Shown here piece after piece: positions 1 through 13,010 of a stretch of DNA of 64,000 nucleotides (within the stretch, counting starts at the first letter, position 1; the number at the start of each line of letters is the position of its first letter). This DNA comes from Cercis canadensis (taxonomy: Eukaryota > Streptophyta > Magnoliopsida > Fabales > Fabaceae): the NCBI GenBank assembly GCA_003255065.1, contig QAOA01004878.1:388027-452026 (forward strand), in the 5' to 3' direction. Under the pieces are notes generated by a model. The model ran no database searches. It was not told where the DNA came from and saw only the letters and a list, made by a program, of their open reading frames with translations. The position numbers were made by a program, and so were the translations under genes.

Positions 1-828
1 TTATGATTATTATTAATAACTCAGTTGGTTATATATATATTTTTTTTTGTTATATATATTAATGTTTGGAATTTGCACTTTTTCCTAGTGAATGTAAATA
101 TGAGTTTTCAACATAAATACTATATCTTTTATCAAAACAAAAACATAAATGCTATATTTATGAAGGTTTAGATATGTAGACATCAAAGGAGCTATGCCAC
201 TTGATAATACAGGCTGATTACCATATTTAAAATCAAAAGGGTGGATTTTAATAAATTAATAGACCAACATTCAGTATATACAATTTATCAAAATTTCAAC
301 TATTAATTTTTTTTTTTTAATCGAAGTCTATATTCCTGTAATTTATTTTTAAAAATGTACTTTTTAATTTAGAGGATTCAATTTTTTTTTAAAAAAAAAT
401 TTTCCGGCCGACACCATCATATTGCTAGCTGTTCTTTTTTTTTTTCGTTTGGCACCCAAAAAATCTGTTTGTCTTAGGGCATTTTGATAAAAACGGGCTT
501 TTTTCTCCATTGGCTGGGTTCTTTCTTTTATCATTTGTCCAATTATTATGAACAAAGATTGGCCCAATTACAGGAATGGATTAGACTACGAGTGGATCAA
601 AAAGGCCTTCACACCAAAAATTGCGGGTCGAAGCCCGGGATTCGCCCCAAACAGCTCGGCAAACTCGGGCCAAATTAGGTCCAGTCCAGATCTAAAGCCC
701 CAGATAATTCCTTAATTAATTAATTATAATAATAAATAAAGAAATAAAAAGGCACCTTGAGATCTTTCTGCCGCCAAGACGTAAACTAACAAGAGGAGAA
801 GGTGCAGAGCGTTATAGAAGATTGAATA
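1..828. other. intergenic, upstream of the DUF3727 gene
   Basis: AT-rich sequence with poly-T and poly-A tracts near 301-325 and 381-440. Short open frames at 364-678 have no domain and look random. The last 100 bases before 829 are presumably promoter and 5' leader of the following gene. I cannot place a convincing TATA box. Confidence 0.5.
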
Positions 829-3800
829 ATGGCGTTACCAATCTTCTCGACGGCGCCACCCACTTTGAAATCTTGCTCCATAAAACCCCAATGCTTTTCC
901 TACATGTCTCTCCACCTCAATCAATCGTTTCCTTCTTCACTCTCATTTCCAATCCCTAATTACAGTTGTAGTAGACTGGGGCTTATTCTTTGCCGCGCCG
1001 CCAAGTCTCAGACTGGACCAGTTAAGAAACGTTCGTCAGCGGCGGGAAATAAGAAGAAGAAAAAGAGTAAAGGCGGTGCTGATGATTCGAAGGCTTTGAA
1101 TTTGAGCGATGTTGAAATTGTAGATGATTTCACCGTTATTGGTGATGATGATAATGAGCCTTCCAGTTCCAGTTCTTCTTTGCCTTACCATCCTACGCCA
1201 CTGCCGAAACCACCCGCTGGTTTTGTTGTCGATGAGCACGGGAAGGTTCTCCTCGCTTCAACAAAGCGACTTGCCACTATTGTGAGTTTCTTTTTTTTAA
1301 AAAAAAAAATAAAAAATCCAATTGAACCAGAGCTTTCGTTTAAGAATCTCGTTATGCTTTAAGTTTGCGTTGCATCATGATATCACTAACTACGCTAAGT
1401 AAAGAACTGATCACTGTAGTTGGCATCATATGCAAATGAATGCAAAATTATAATATCTTATTTATTTATTTATTTTTAGCCATTGCATTCCTTAAATCTA
1501 AAAAATTTGAATAAATAATTTACAGGTTGATCCAACGAACAACTTCCCCTTAGAATGTGTGATAAGGAGAGTGTTCAGAAGTTCTCAAGGAGATGAATGC
1601 ATGTTGCTCTGCCCAGTTGACACGTAAGTAAAAAATTTCCAAAGTAATATATCTCATGGCCTTGTATGACTATCCCATAAATTCAGAAGCTTATTTAACA
1701 TTTCATTCTATTTCTTGACAATGGACAATGGAACTTTTACTGCAGGCCTGTTCAAATATTAAGGAGCACAAATGTTGAAGGATGGTCAGCTGTAAGTTTC
1801 TCTATTCTATAATGCTTTTGATTTATAGGTTCCTCACTTAGTTTAGTTTTTGACAATAATATTGTCTTACGCTATTATTTCTATTCTGTAAGGCACTTTT
1901 TTAAAAGCCCTTAACCAATTGAAGTATCCCATCCTCACTAATGTATATTTCACTGCTTAGTATGGAAAATGGGATTTTCTTGCAAAGCTTTTCATTACAA
2001 TTCGTATTCTGCTTCTGTGGTTTAGGTCAGTGATGAAGAAGTTGAATCTATTCTTCCTGCAGCTGCTTATGCCCTTGCCAAGATACACATGCATCTGGTT
2101 TATAGTGGGTATGACTGTACTCTCTTATAAGTTGGAAAGTCATAAAATTACTTATGCTTGATCACTAAATATTTCGTTGTGTGTTCATATCAGATTTTGT
2201 TATACAGCGCGTGGCGGTTTTTGCTACTCAGAGGAGGACATATTTGACTTTCACACAGGCAATGACCTCTTTGCTTGCTCTTTTAAGCATAGCATTAATA
2301 TATAGTATTTGTGTCACCTTAAGATAAAATAAACAGAGATTATATTTCAGTTTGCTAAATAATATTTTCTTGTTCAAAACATGGCTTTTAATATATACAG
2401 AGTCTATCTATTAAACGGGTAGCTAGTTACTTCAAGAAGTTTGGACTTCTATTTATTTATTTTGTTTATTTTCTTAAAGCTTGTAAATTATTTGGATATA
2501 GTCAGGTTGAAGTTCGGTCTTGCAGAATGTCAACTTTTGCTATTAACCCTTCAGTCCCTTGATATCTCCACTTCTGGTTAAACTTTGCACTTTTTCAGGG
2601 GAAATTACATGTCTCTTTAAAAATGAAAATGAATTAGGTAGCTCACTCAGAGGAAAGATAAATGGAGTTGCCAAGGACTCATCTGTTGTATAGATCTGTT
2701 TGTCACTTTGTATTCCTATGCCATTTGGTCGCTGCTCCTGAACATGTATCTTCTCTCCTGGGTCATCCTTATATATCCTTCTTATGTATTTAACAGATTA
2801 AGTTTAAGATTAATGTGTAAGCACTAGGCAGCTATTTTCAAGTTATTTCCAAGTTAAGTCTCTCCCCTGAATTATTGGGGAATTGACAATCAACTCATTA
2901 TTATTAGGAGTTGCTGTTGAAGGGGTAATTTTTAACACTTGATGTTCACCATTTTTCAGATGATGGTAAAGAAGTGGATGGCTTGCCAACTGAAGGTGTA
3001 GAAATTACGTGCTTTAATTTGGTAACTTGACCTCCTTCAATTTTTGTCTGTTTGAAGGGATTTTTTCTTTAAAAGAAATTCAAGCACATTTTTTAAGCTT
3101 TTGCTAAAATAATGAGGTGACAAAGTTGCCTTGCATGTGCTTGTCTTTCTACATATATTAAAGTTGTTGCAGTTATAGGGATAAGTTTTTTTTTTCCTCC
3201 CCTGATTGCCTAAGTGCTTTATTGTTGACAAATGTGGATGCGATAATTACCAGTATTCTGGAATGCATTATTATATGTTTCGTTTTCAAGGGTGCTACTA
3301 ACTTCGCCTGGAAGAATAATTATAATCAAGCTTATAAAGGTTAAAAAACAAGTGCAATATTTTATCTAAGATTCATTCATACTACCTGCTGTCTCCCAAG
3401 CAAAATGCTTGTTCTCATTTGATTATTAATAATTTGCAAAACCGGCCTCTGGCCAGAATCAAATCTGAGTAGAACTAAGGACATTAAGCTTTGCTGCATG
3501 TTAAGTTATAGTCCTTTGACTGCAGGAAGGTGCACACTACATGATCTATACACCATCTGATCCACTTCTTTTCGTTGCTGTGAAGGTAAGCTTCCACATT
3601 TGCAAGCTACTTAGTGCAACTGTTGCCTCTGTTGAACAAGGCGCTTTCCAATTTTATTCTTGAGATTGTTGTTTTCGTGAAATATATTTTATTCTTGACT
3701 GGACACTTTCCTAAAAATCATCTTCAATGTACTGTTAAAGGCCTTCAATTCAAGTTATCTGGTTATCCTGAGAAAAGGCATTTCAAAGCAGAACATAATA

Positions 3801-4397
3801 AGTTTATTCTTTCTTTGTGCAGGATCAGAATGGGATGTTGCAAATTGCTGATGATGTAAGTAGACACATTCATTTCAGTACAGAATTTGGTCATTATTTT
3901 CTCTCTGTTATTTTCTTGTCAGAGTGCTATATCAAGGGATTGTTTTCGGATTTTGGTTGTCATAATAAGATGTGATTGTGGCATCACCTTTAATAGTGTT
4001 AACATCACTGACATTCTTAGTTTCAAATTGTGTTGCTTGTATACGTTTAATGTGGAGTCACAAGATGAAGTTTCATTATATTCTTTGGTGTCACCGTAAG
4101 GGTTAGCATCAGTACAATTGCCAAGCATGAGAGATACAAGTTTTGAATCATGACTACTAGTTGTTGCTAATCTCAATCTTTGAGAACAGGAACTCCTTGA
4201 GGACCCTGCCATCATAAGCGCCATAGATGAGGAAACCGAATTCAATGCCTTGGTGGTATGTGATTTGATATTTTCATTCTTCCAAACCAACACTTTTGTT
4301 CTTCAATTTGACTCGAGTAATATTTCTCTGGTTTCTGTTGTCATACTGGCAGGAGGAAGAAGCTGCACTTCTTGACTCATTGTTGGGTAAAAGATAA
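829..4397 (+). CDS. plastid-targeted DUF3727-family protein
   Basis: Ten exons: 829-1281, 1526-1623, 1746-1791, 2026-2108, 2194-2258, 2960-3021, 3526-3585, 3823-3855, 4190-4255, 4353-4397. They join in frame to 336 residues. The first 60 residues are Ser/Arg-rich with few acids, like a chloroplast transit peptide, followed by a Lys stretch (KKKKKSK) and an acidic Ser-rich linker. The conserved part starts near residue 130 (KVLLASTKRLATIVDPTNNF) and runs to the C-terminus (EEEAALLDSLLGKR). I recognise this layout from plant and cyanobacterial DUF3727 (DUF1292-like) proteins, whose biochemical role I do not know. The start is the first ATG of the frame and begins the transit peptide. Intron 5 starts with GC instead of GT (2259), which is required for the frame to continue into exon 6. 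Family assignment is from recall; the exon model is seen in the sequence. Confidence 0.85.
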
Positions 4398-5365
4398 CCA
4401 GATAGGCTATCTGCACTAGAGCCGACCTAATGTTTTATTTGACTATTGTTCCTTTGTGTATATGATAAATTTTGTATGTATGTGTTACTGATGAATGCAT
4501 CCATTCTGGTTCGTATGCCTAGATATCCCCCGTGATTCTGACCGTGGGGTCTGTGTCTGTGTCTGTGTCATGTGTGTTTTAATATGTCGTAATCTATTAG
4601 ATGCGCGGCAATGAAAACACGATAAAGGCATACGGCATTCACAGATCTCTAATTTCTGATTGTTTGATGTTTTGGGCTGGATTAGTCAGGAAATGCTGGG
4701 CCTTTATATCTCTTTGGAATTCCGTTTCTAGTCTTGAAATATGACCTAACTTCAAGTTAGCGTTATATCTTTCCTTCTTTTATTTTTATTTTTTAAAAAA
4801 GTGTTTTTTTTTTCTTTATCAAAATGGACTGCTCAAGTCAAAGATAGATGTAGTAACTAATAAATTAATTTAAACATCAACCCCGTGACAAAGAGTAGAC
4901 GTTTAAGGAACAACTCCTTGCGGTTTCTTATTTAGAAGCTGTATCTGCTTTCCACTTTTCGTTTATGTTTACAAGTTTATGTGTCTTAACTTAGTCTATT
5001 TTGATCCTTTACTTATTTAAGTGTTATCAATTTGGTCATTGAGTGCAAAAGCTTCTCAATATAGTCTCTTGCTTTCTTATTTTACTTTAATGTCATCCTT
5101 CCGCTAAAGTGCCGTTTAAAAATTGGTGTTGTGTTATGTAGTTTTAAGGTGCTGATGGTGTGAAATAGCCACTTGGTTGGCATTTACCAGTGCCATGTCA
5201 ATCTAAGCTTGTCTAGCTTGTCCATGTCATAAACTCTGTCAATTTGGTTTGGAAGACAAAGAGGGAGGCGAATGGGATCGAACTGAAGGGAGGAGTTGAA
5301 AGCAGAACCACCAAAGCAGTGATTGCCAACGGAATGAAGAAGATTAAAAAAAAAAAGAAACATGA
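4398..5365. other. intergenic, 3' flank of the DUF3727 gene
   Basis: 3' untranslated region and spacer. It contains a short GTCTGT repeat (4549-4568) and, around 4990-5230, text resembling decayed transposon ends (alternating 'tttggtcatt' and 'gccatgtcaa' phrases). An open frame at 5244-5474 overlaps the repeat array and has no protein character. Confidence 0.4.
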
Positions 5366-6015
5366 TAAAATTGTAAAATTGTCATCGGTTATAGCTGAAA
5401 ATATTGTAAATGTTTTTTTTGACGTTTTCATTTCACAGTGTATTTTAGAAAATGTTTCTAAATGTTTTCAATAAAAATATTTTTTATTTATTGAAATAAA
5501 CATGTTTTCAGATTTAATTTCTGTTTTTATTAAAAATAAAAACAGAAAATAACTAAAACAAACATGATATTATCTTGAGTAAAAAAATTGTAAAATTGTC
5601 ATCGGTTATAGCTGAAAATATTGTAAATGTCTTTTTGACGTTTTCATTTCACAGTGTATTTTAGAAAATGTTTCTAAATGTTTTCAATAAAAATATTTTT
5701 TATTTATTGAAATAAACATGTTTTCAGATTTAATTTCTGTTTTTATTAAAAATAAAAACAGAAAATAACTAAAACAAACATGATATTATCTTGAGTAAAA
5801 AAATTGTAAAATTGTCATCGGTTATAGCTGAAAATATTGTAAATGTCTTTTTGACGTTTTCATTTCACAGTGTATTTTAGAAAATGTTTCTAAATGTTTT
5901 CAATAAAAATATTTTTTATTTATTGAAATAAACATGTTTTCAGGTTTAATTTCTGTTTTTATTGAAAATAAAAACAGAAAATAATTAAAACAAACATGAT
6001 ATTATCTTGAGTAAA
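5366..6015. repeat. tandem repeat, three copies of about 216 bp
   Basis: Three near-identical units follow one another. The landmark 'gtcatcggtt' recurs at 5381, 5598 and 5814, giving periods of 217 and 216 bases. Each unit carries a hairpin whose arms read TTTCTGTTTTTATT and its complement, separated by four bases (about 5519-5550 in unit 1). Units differ by only a few substitutions, so the amplification is recent. No coding potential. The third unit runs directly into the foldback element that begins at about 6009. Confidence 0.9.
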
Positions 6016-6355
6016 ATTTTTTTTTTTAGTTTTTGAAAAATGCAGCTACTGATAAATTCGTCCTTCAAAAATTTTCAGTGACAAATTGGTTCTTGAATTA
6101 TTATTCTGTCTGACAAATTAGTCTTTTTTAATGAAAAAAGTTCTGGACTCTTACAGACCTCTTTTCTAAAATTCTTTCACTGATCTTGCTTAGCTATGTT
6201 TAAGGCCTCATTTTCTCATTCAAGTCCTCATTTTCTTTTCATTGATTTTGCCTACTAAAAGACTAATTTGTCAGCAAAATAATAATTCAAAAATTTTTGG
6301 AGGATAAATTTGTCGGTAACTACATTTTTTAAAAGACTAAAAAAGGATTTTATTC
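6009..6355. mobile_element. foldback MITE, Mutator-like, 347 bp
   Basis: The two ends are inverted copies of each other for about 100 bases. The left end reads GAGTAAAATTTT then AGTTTTTGAAAAATG; the right end, reversed, reads GAATAAAATCC then AGTCTTTTAAAAAATG. The arms continue through 'ctgacaaattagtctttt' and its complement. The element is flanked by the 9-bp direct repeat TATTATCTT at 6000-6008 and 6356-6364. Long inverted ends plus a 9-bp target duplication are typical of Mutator-superfamily non-autonomous elements. A caution is that the tandem units upstream also contain TATTATCTTGAGTAAAA, so the left border is ambiguous. Confidence 0.65.
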
Positions 6356-6600
6356 TATTATCTTTTCAAATTTCGATCAACGGATGGCTGTACTCGAAAG
6401 GCCCAATTATTTGGGTTGCCCAATTCATGTAGAAAAGACCAAACCCGAAAGCGACTCGGATACTGAGTCACACCAAAGTTCTGCTTCTGTGTGCTTCACT
6501 CAACAAACAACCATAAGTTCATCGGCTTCGCTGGTCTGATTTGCATGCTCGATTTCTTAGCTTCCTTTTCTGCATAACATTTCCTTGCTATGATCTCCAG

Positions 6601-9600
6601 ATGAGAATGAAAAACCCTAATCTGCGTTTTCTGCTTCTTCTCCTTCTGGTTTTGCAACTGAGCTCCGTCCTTTCATGGAAAAAGGATGAGTTCAGAAACT
6701 GTCACCAGACACCATTTTGCAAACGAGCTCGAGCCCGCAAGCCCGGTTTCTGCTCTCTTGTCGCCCATGATGTCTCCATATCCGATGGTGACCTCACTGC
6801 CAAGCTCATTCCCAAAAACCAAGATAATCAGGAAGATCAAAGTCAAATCAGACCATTGATTCTCACTCTTTCTGTGTACCAAGATGGGATCATGCGGCTC
6901 AAGATTGATGAAGACCCTTCTCTGGACCCGCCCAAGAAGCGCTTCGAGGTCCCTGATGTGATTGTGTCAGAATTTGTGGACAAGAAGCTTTGGCTTCAGA
7001 GGCTTTCAACGGAGACCATCGGCGGAGATTCTGGTCCCTCTTCAATTGTATATTTATCGGACAGTTACGAAGCAGTCCTTCGTCACGATCCATTTGAGGT
7101 TTACGTACGGGATAGTGCAGGTAATAGTGTAGTGTCTTTGAATTCTCATGGATTGTTTGATTTTGAGCAATTAAGACAGAAAAAGGAAGGGGATGACTGG
7201 GAAGAGAAATTCAAAGGGCATACAGATACAAGGCCTTATGGCCCTCAATCGGTTAGTTTCGATGTGTCATTCTACGAGGCTGATTTTGTGTATGGAATTC
7301 CCGAGCATGCTACGAGTCTTGCTTTGAAACCCACAAGAGGACCCGGAGTCGAGGAATCAGAGCCCTATAGGTTGTTTAATTTGGATGTTTTCGAGTATAT
7401 TCATGATTCACCATTTGGACTTTATGGGTCAATACCTTTCATGCTTTCGCATGGGAAATCGCGGGGGACTTCGGGTTTTTTCTGGTTGAATGCAGCTGAA
7501 ATGCAGATTGATGTTCTTGGCTCTGGGTGGGATGGAGAGTCAGGAATTTCACTTCCCTCCTCCCAAAGCAGAATTGATACCTTTTGGATGAGTGAGGCTG
7601 GTGTCGTCGATGCATTCTTTTTCGTGGGTCCTGGGCCCAAGGATGTGATTCGACAGTATACTAGTGTAACTGGTACGACAGCAATGCCACAGTTCTTCTC
7701 AATCGCATATCATCAATGTAGGTGGAACTATCGGGATGAAGAGGATGTTGAGAATGTAGATTCTAAGTTTGATGAACACGACATTCCATATGATGTTTTG
7801 TGGCTTGATATTGAGCACACTGATGGGAAGAAGTATTTTACATGGGATAGGGTTCTATTCCCACATCCTGAAGAGATGCAGAGAAAGTTGTCTGGAAAGG
7901 GTAGACACATGGTTACCATTGTGGATCCTCATATTAAGCGGGATGAGTCATTTCAATTGCACAAGGAGGCCACAGAGAAGGGGTATTATGTTAAGGATGC
8001 TAATGGCAATGACTATGATGGTTGGTGCTGGCCCGGTTCATCATCATACCCGGACACGTTAAAATCAGAAATTAGGTCATGGTGGGCTGATAAGTTTTCT
8101 TACCAAAATTATGTTGGTTCAACTCCTTCACTTTACATATGGAATGACATGAATGAACCTTCAGTCTTCAATGGTCCTGAGGTATGTAAATGATTTCAAA
8201 GATGCACATTTATTTCAGTTTAATGCTTTTGATAATGATATGTTGTGTATATTTAAGATGTTCCCAAGGAAAATTCGTTGTTATGTACTTGTTCATGATT
8301 GGCATAGACAAATTAATCTTTACGCATTTGGGAGAAAGTAAAAACTAAACCAAATACATAATTACATATATCCATGGCTTTGATAATTATAGTCAAGGAA
8401 TTTACAGTTGGGATCTTGTGTGATGTGTATCTTTCTGATGCATGGGTTTCCTATTATCCTTGAAGTATTTTCAGTTATATTCTTGGTTTTAACTGATTTC
8501 TTCTGACCACTGAAATCCTCACGAAGTTGCTATGCACACAAAAAATAGAAAACAAATAATGCATCATCCATTTTGATCATGAGAAATGCTATCTTATGTG
8601 GGTTCTGTTGAACCTCGTCATTTGTTATGCTGTGTTAAGGTTCTATGGCCCTCCACAAACAGATCATGTATCTGTGGGTTCCATCTAATTCACACTAGGG
8701 AAAGGATTTAATGTGCTTTTGTATTATGTCCCCCATTTCCTCCATATGGTAAGTGTTTCTATTTTCCACCCGGAGATAGAGACTGAAGATAGGGTTTCTT
8801 GACTTGTATGCAGGTTACGATGCCTAGAGATGCTTTACATTATGGAGGTGTGGAACATCGGGAGTTGCATAATGCCTATGGATACTACTTCCACATGGCA
8901 ACAGCTGATGGGCTAATAAAACGTGGTGATGGGAAAGACAGGCCATTTGTTTTGTCAAGAGCCTTATTTGCTGGAAGTCAAAGGTATGGAGCAGTTTGGA
9001 CTGGAGATAATTCTGCTGATTGGGATCAACTAAGAGTTTCTGTTCCAATGGTTTTGACCCTTGGTCTTACTGGAATGTCATTCTCCGGTTAGTTACATAC
9101 TTATAATGATATATTAACTCAATATTCTTTTCTTCAAATATTCATAGTCAATATGCTTATTTGCATATGTTCTTTTGGTAAAATGCCCATATCTCATGTA
9201 CCTTTTGTAGGTGCTGATGTTGGTGGTTTTTTTGGGAATCCTGAACTGGAGTTATTGGTTCGCTGGTATCAGATAGGAGCTTACTATCCTTTCTTTAGGG
9301 CCCACGCCCATCATGACACTAAAAGACGAGAACCATGGTTGTTTGGGTAGGATGTGCATTACTTTTAAGACTTCTCCCTCCTTTCCAAACCAACAATTGG
9401 TATTTTTCTTCTTTCTATTTTTTCTTTAGCTATAATGTATGAAGAGGGAAACATTTTGCCACACTCGGGGTCTGAATCCACGAGGTGGCGGCTCCCACAC
9501 CTTAAGGTTTGATACACGACCTTATGACCACAAGGCCGAAGTTTTTTTTTTTTTTACTTGCTTTTTCCCAATTAGGATCTGAACCTGCTCTATCCTGTAA

Positions 9601-11399
9601 AACATGTTAGGCAATTGTTGTCATAATTCCCCCTTCAAAAAAAATAATCTCTCTTTCCCATTTCAAAAAATTTAGTGAAAATTTATCAAGAGAACTAACA
9701 TTACAAGGTGAAAAGATTATATCTGCTTTACTCAAGGAAGTGAACCTATCCTTGGAAGTACTATACCAATTTTTTATGTAAATGGATGTTTTTATACACT
9801 GTAGGTATTTTTATTCTAAAACGCAGGTAACACTTTTATGGTGATTGAAGTTCATATAACTCCCCCACAAACTTCCCAAGTACTACACCAATTTTTTATG
9901 TAAATGGATGTTTTTATACACTGTAGGTATTTTTATTCTAAAACGCAGGTAACACTTTTATGGTGATTGAAATTCATATAACTCCCCCACAAACTTCCCC
10001 TGAAGTAGCCTGTAAAGTGGCAATACTGATGCAAATCTTGAGAGTTAAATTTGAAGTAGATGTACTTTATGCCTTAATTATTAAATTCAGCCTGAGTTAT
10101 GTTGGAATTTTCTGTTAACATTTGTAAGTTAATGGTTCATATGTTATTGCAGAGAAAGAAATACAGAACTTATCAAGGAAGCAATACATGTTCGTTATGC
10201 ACTGCTTCCATATTTCTATACATTATTCAGGGAGGCCAACACCACTGGTGTTCCTGTAGCACGTCCATTATGGATGGAGTTCCCATCTGATGAAGCTACT
10301 TTTGGCAACGATGAAGCTTTCATGGTTGGAAACAGCCTTTTAGTGCAAGGGATCTATACTGAGGTGCTTTAATCAGTTGACAAATACTTAATTCTTTCTG
10401 TCCTCTCTATTTCATTCCTTCTTCTTTGTGGTCCTTAATTGAAGTTTTATAATAATGCTTTGTTGCCACCAGCAAGCTAAGCATGCATCAGTCTATCTGC
10501 CTGGAAAACAATCCTGGTATGACCTGAGGACCGGAAGTGTATACAAGGGAGGGGTAACCCACAAGTTGGATGTTACTGAGGAGAGCATTCCTGCTTTCCA
10601 GAGAGCTGGGACCATTGTAACAAGGAAGGACCGGTTTCGACGAAGTTCCACGCAGATGGTGAATGATCCCTTTACTCTGGTATGTATTCTTGCTGATTTA
10701 AAGTATGCATAATTTTATCTGTGTGATATCTTTTCTATTTACGCACCTATTACAACTTGAATGATGAATCTGTTCTTCATTCATTTTATATCAGATTATA
10801 CCACATGAATTTATCATAAGTAACTGGATATTGATTATTATAGTAACCTTGTTGTTTAGTTGTTCTGCTTCAGTCTAAAATCTGCAGCCTGTAAATGGGT
10901 ATTGATTTTTGGCCTGGGACACCTGCTCCTGGAAATTCTGTACCTTCTTTATGAGTACTGACAATAATGCGAAGTAGACTATTGGAAGTAATGTATTATG
11001 GTTAAAGTGTTACTATTGTCATTTTGACAGGTTATAGCTCTGAATAGTTCCCAAGCTGCTGAAGGTGAATTGTATATTGATGATGGTAACAGCTTCAATT
11101 TTCGGCAAGGGGCCTATATCCATCGTCGTTTTGTTTTCTCAGATGGAAAACTTACATCTTTAGATCTCCGACCTGCTTCCGCTGGCAATATTCGGTTTTC
11201 TTCAGATGATGTTATTGAAAGGATTATCCTGCTAGGACATGCTTCGGCGTCAAAGAATGCACTGATTGAGCCATCAAATGATAAGGTTGATATTGAACTC
11301 GGCCCGCTTTGGGTTCAAAGGACACGTGGGCCAGCTGTTCTGACCATCCGCAGGCCTAATGTTCGTGTGGCAGATGATTGGACTATAAAGATTTTGTAA
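6601..11399 (+). CDS. RSW3: glucosidase II alpha subunit (GH31, neutral alpha-glucosidase)
   Basis: Six exons: 6601-8181, 8814-9087, 9211-9346, 10153-10363, 10473-10679, 11031-11399. They join to 925 residues, close to the roughly 920 expected. The protein trims the inner two glucoses from N-glycans in the ER lumen during glycoprotein folding. An N-terminal signal peptide is visible ([17 protein letters not shown]), followed by the family's N-terminal [14 protein letters not shown] segment. The GH31 barrel carries the nucleophile signature WNDMNEPS (Asp about residue 516) and the acid/base motif WTGDNSADW (Asp about 592). There is no HDEL-type retention signal, as expected for an alpha subunit held by its beta partner. 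The frame is open back to 6541 without an ATG; the ATG at 6601 is the first one and precedes the signal peptide, with another at 6607. Plant orthologues are RSW3/PSL5. It converges with the gene at 13011-21330. Confidence 0.95.
9755..9998. repeat. 122-bp tandem duplication inside an intron
   Basis: Two adjacent copies, about 9755-9876 and 9877-9998, of a block containing 'ccaattttttatgtaaatgg', 'aaaacgcaggtaacactttt' and 'ctcccccacaaacttccc'. They differ at only a few positions. The block lies in intron 3 of the glucosidase II gene (9347-10152) and does not touch splice sites. Confidence 0.9.
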
Positions 11400-13010
11400 A
11401 TGTATCGAAGTTCTTGGTTGAGGAGGAAATTCAATCTTCAATGTTACTGATAGTGCACAATGAGATTTCTTTCTGTAATTGAGTTGATAATTAAATCTAG
11501 TAGAAGAGTTAGGAAAGGAAAAACACCAGTATGAAGATGACAGGGATACGTTTTGACCTGCTCGATTCACATTTAGAATTTGGGAACTTGAGAGATAATA
11601 CTTGGAAGTTGTGACTCCATTGTCTGCAGGAACTTCATCTTTGGTGTGATTTCAGATAGATTGCAAAATCATCATCGTGACCTTGACTTCCGCGACAATA
11701 ACTCATTTACTTGCATTCTTGCTTGGTGTAGTGATATTTTTTTTTTCCCGTGTCATTTTTTGGGTGGGGTTGTGGGGCTGAACAGATTCATTTTCTCTCA
11801 AGATCTCGAGAATTATAATATCTAATGTTCGTGTTGAAATTTCAGTTATGTGGTTTTACAGCTCCAGGGAAGACCAGAATATTTTAAATCCGAGACATTA
11901 CTTGCTATCAGAGTGCAATGTTCATTCGACGAGAGCTAAGAGGACAGGTGCCGGAACAGCCGTGAAGGAATGTTGGTCTCAGGCAGTGAAACGTAGAGAG
12001 CTAATTAAAGCATAAAAGGAAAGCAAGCAAGCTTTTCTCGCCATTAAATTAAGGCAACTTTCTATATGCATAGAATGCGAATCAACGTAGTACCAAAAAA
12101 AAAAAATAAGAATCAACGTTCAGAAGACGCTTGCGATCACAGTAATCCATCATCACAAACTGACAAGTTTGCTTCTGGACCCGCATAATTTATTGGACCT
12201 TCATTTTCAGAGCAAAGCATAAGAGAGTTGAATCATCTGCTGCTCGTTTTCTTCTCTCCGTTATTTGTTACTATGTCAAGAGTATTATTCGGTCTTAAAA
12301 ATATAGACGCACATATAACTTTTTTGGGTATGTTGCAAATTCTGGAGGAGAGCTAAAAAAGAAAAAATTGACCCATCCAGGAAATCGACACAAGAAGTGA
12401 CCGAGATTTTCATTTAGTCAGTTAAAAAGCTGCACCAACAAGACATGAGCGTCTCTTGTCAACAACACCCCCCCCATCCCCCCCCCCNCCCCCCCCCCCA
12501 AAAAAAAAAAGTGACAAATATACTTGAACTAAAATTATTTCATTTGTTAAGTTATCTCCAGATAACAATCTCTCACTGACCAACTCAGAATGGGTGAGCC
12601 AATGTTTGAGCAAAAAGAACTATACTCCATCTGAAAGTGTTTTTAACAGAACAAAAAAAGAAGAACAATATATATATCTATTGAATCAAAAATTATTTTT
12701 TCCGTTTAAAAACAGTTCTGATTTCTATCTGAATTTTTTTTAACCTTCATGCCGATAGAATAAATTGATTCCGACTAGGGGAGGATTGGCTTCGATGCCC
12801 ATATAACATGAGGAAACCGATTGATAGATATCGGAAGCAGCAGATTTTTGCTGCCATGATACATTAGAGAAAGAAGAGAAAAGAAGATGCTGATAATGTA
12901 TGCAAATTGCTGTCTGCTACTCCTATCTCCTATACAGCCAAACTGGAAATTGAATGTTTGTAATGCAGATGACAATTTTGTACTCTGCATTATGCACTGT
13001 TCCAATTGAC
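11400..13010. other. convergent intergenic region
   Basis: Spacer between two convergent genes, so it should hold both 3' untranslated regions. A long C tract with one N (12468-12499, N at 12488) is followed by an A tract; this is a sequencing-difficult homopolymer. The open frames at 12422-12613 and 12775-13005 show no domain. Nothing else is recognisable. Confidence 0.5.

Noticed and set aside
5366..6015. Regular direct repeats as a CRISPR-like array
   Set aside because: Units are 216 bases with no short repeat/unique spacer pattern, and the context is a plant nuclear genome.
9440..9545. SINE-like or tRNA-like segment in glucosidase II intron 3 ('gaatccacgaggtggcggct')
   Set aside because: No A/B box pair, target duplication or poly-A tail could be identified; probably an old repeat fragment.
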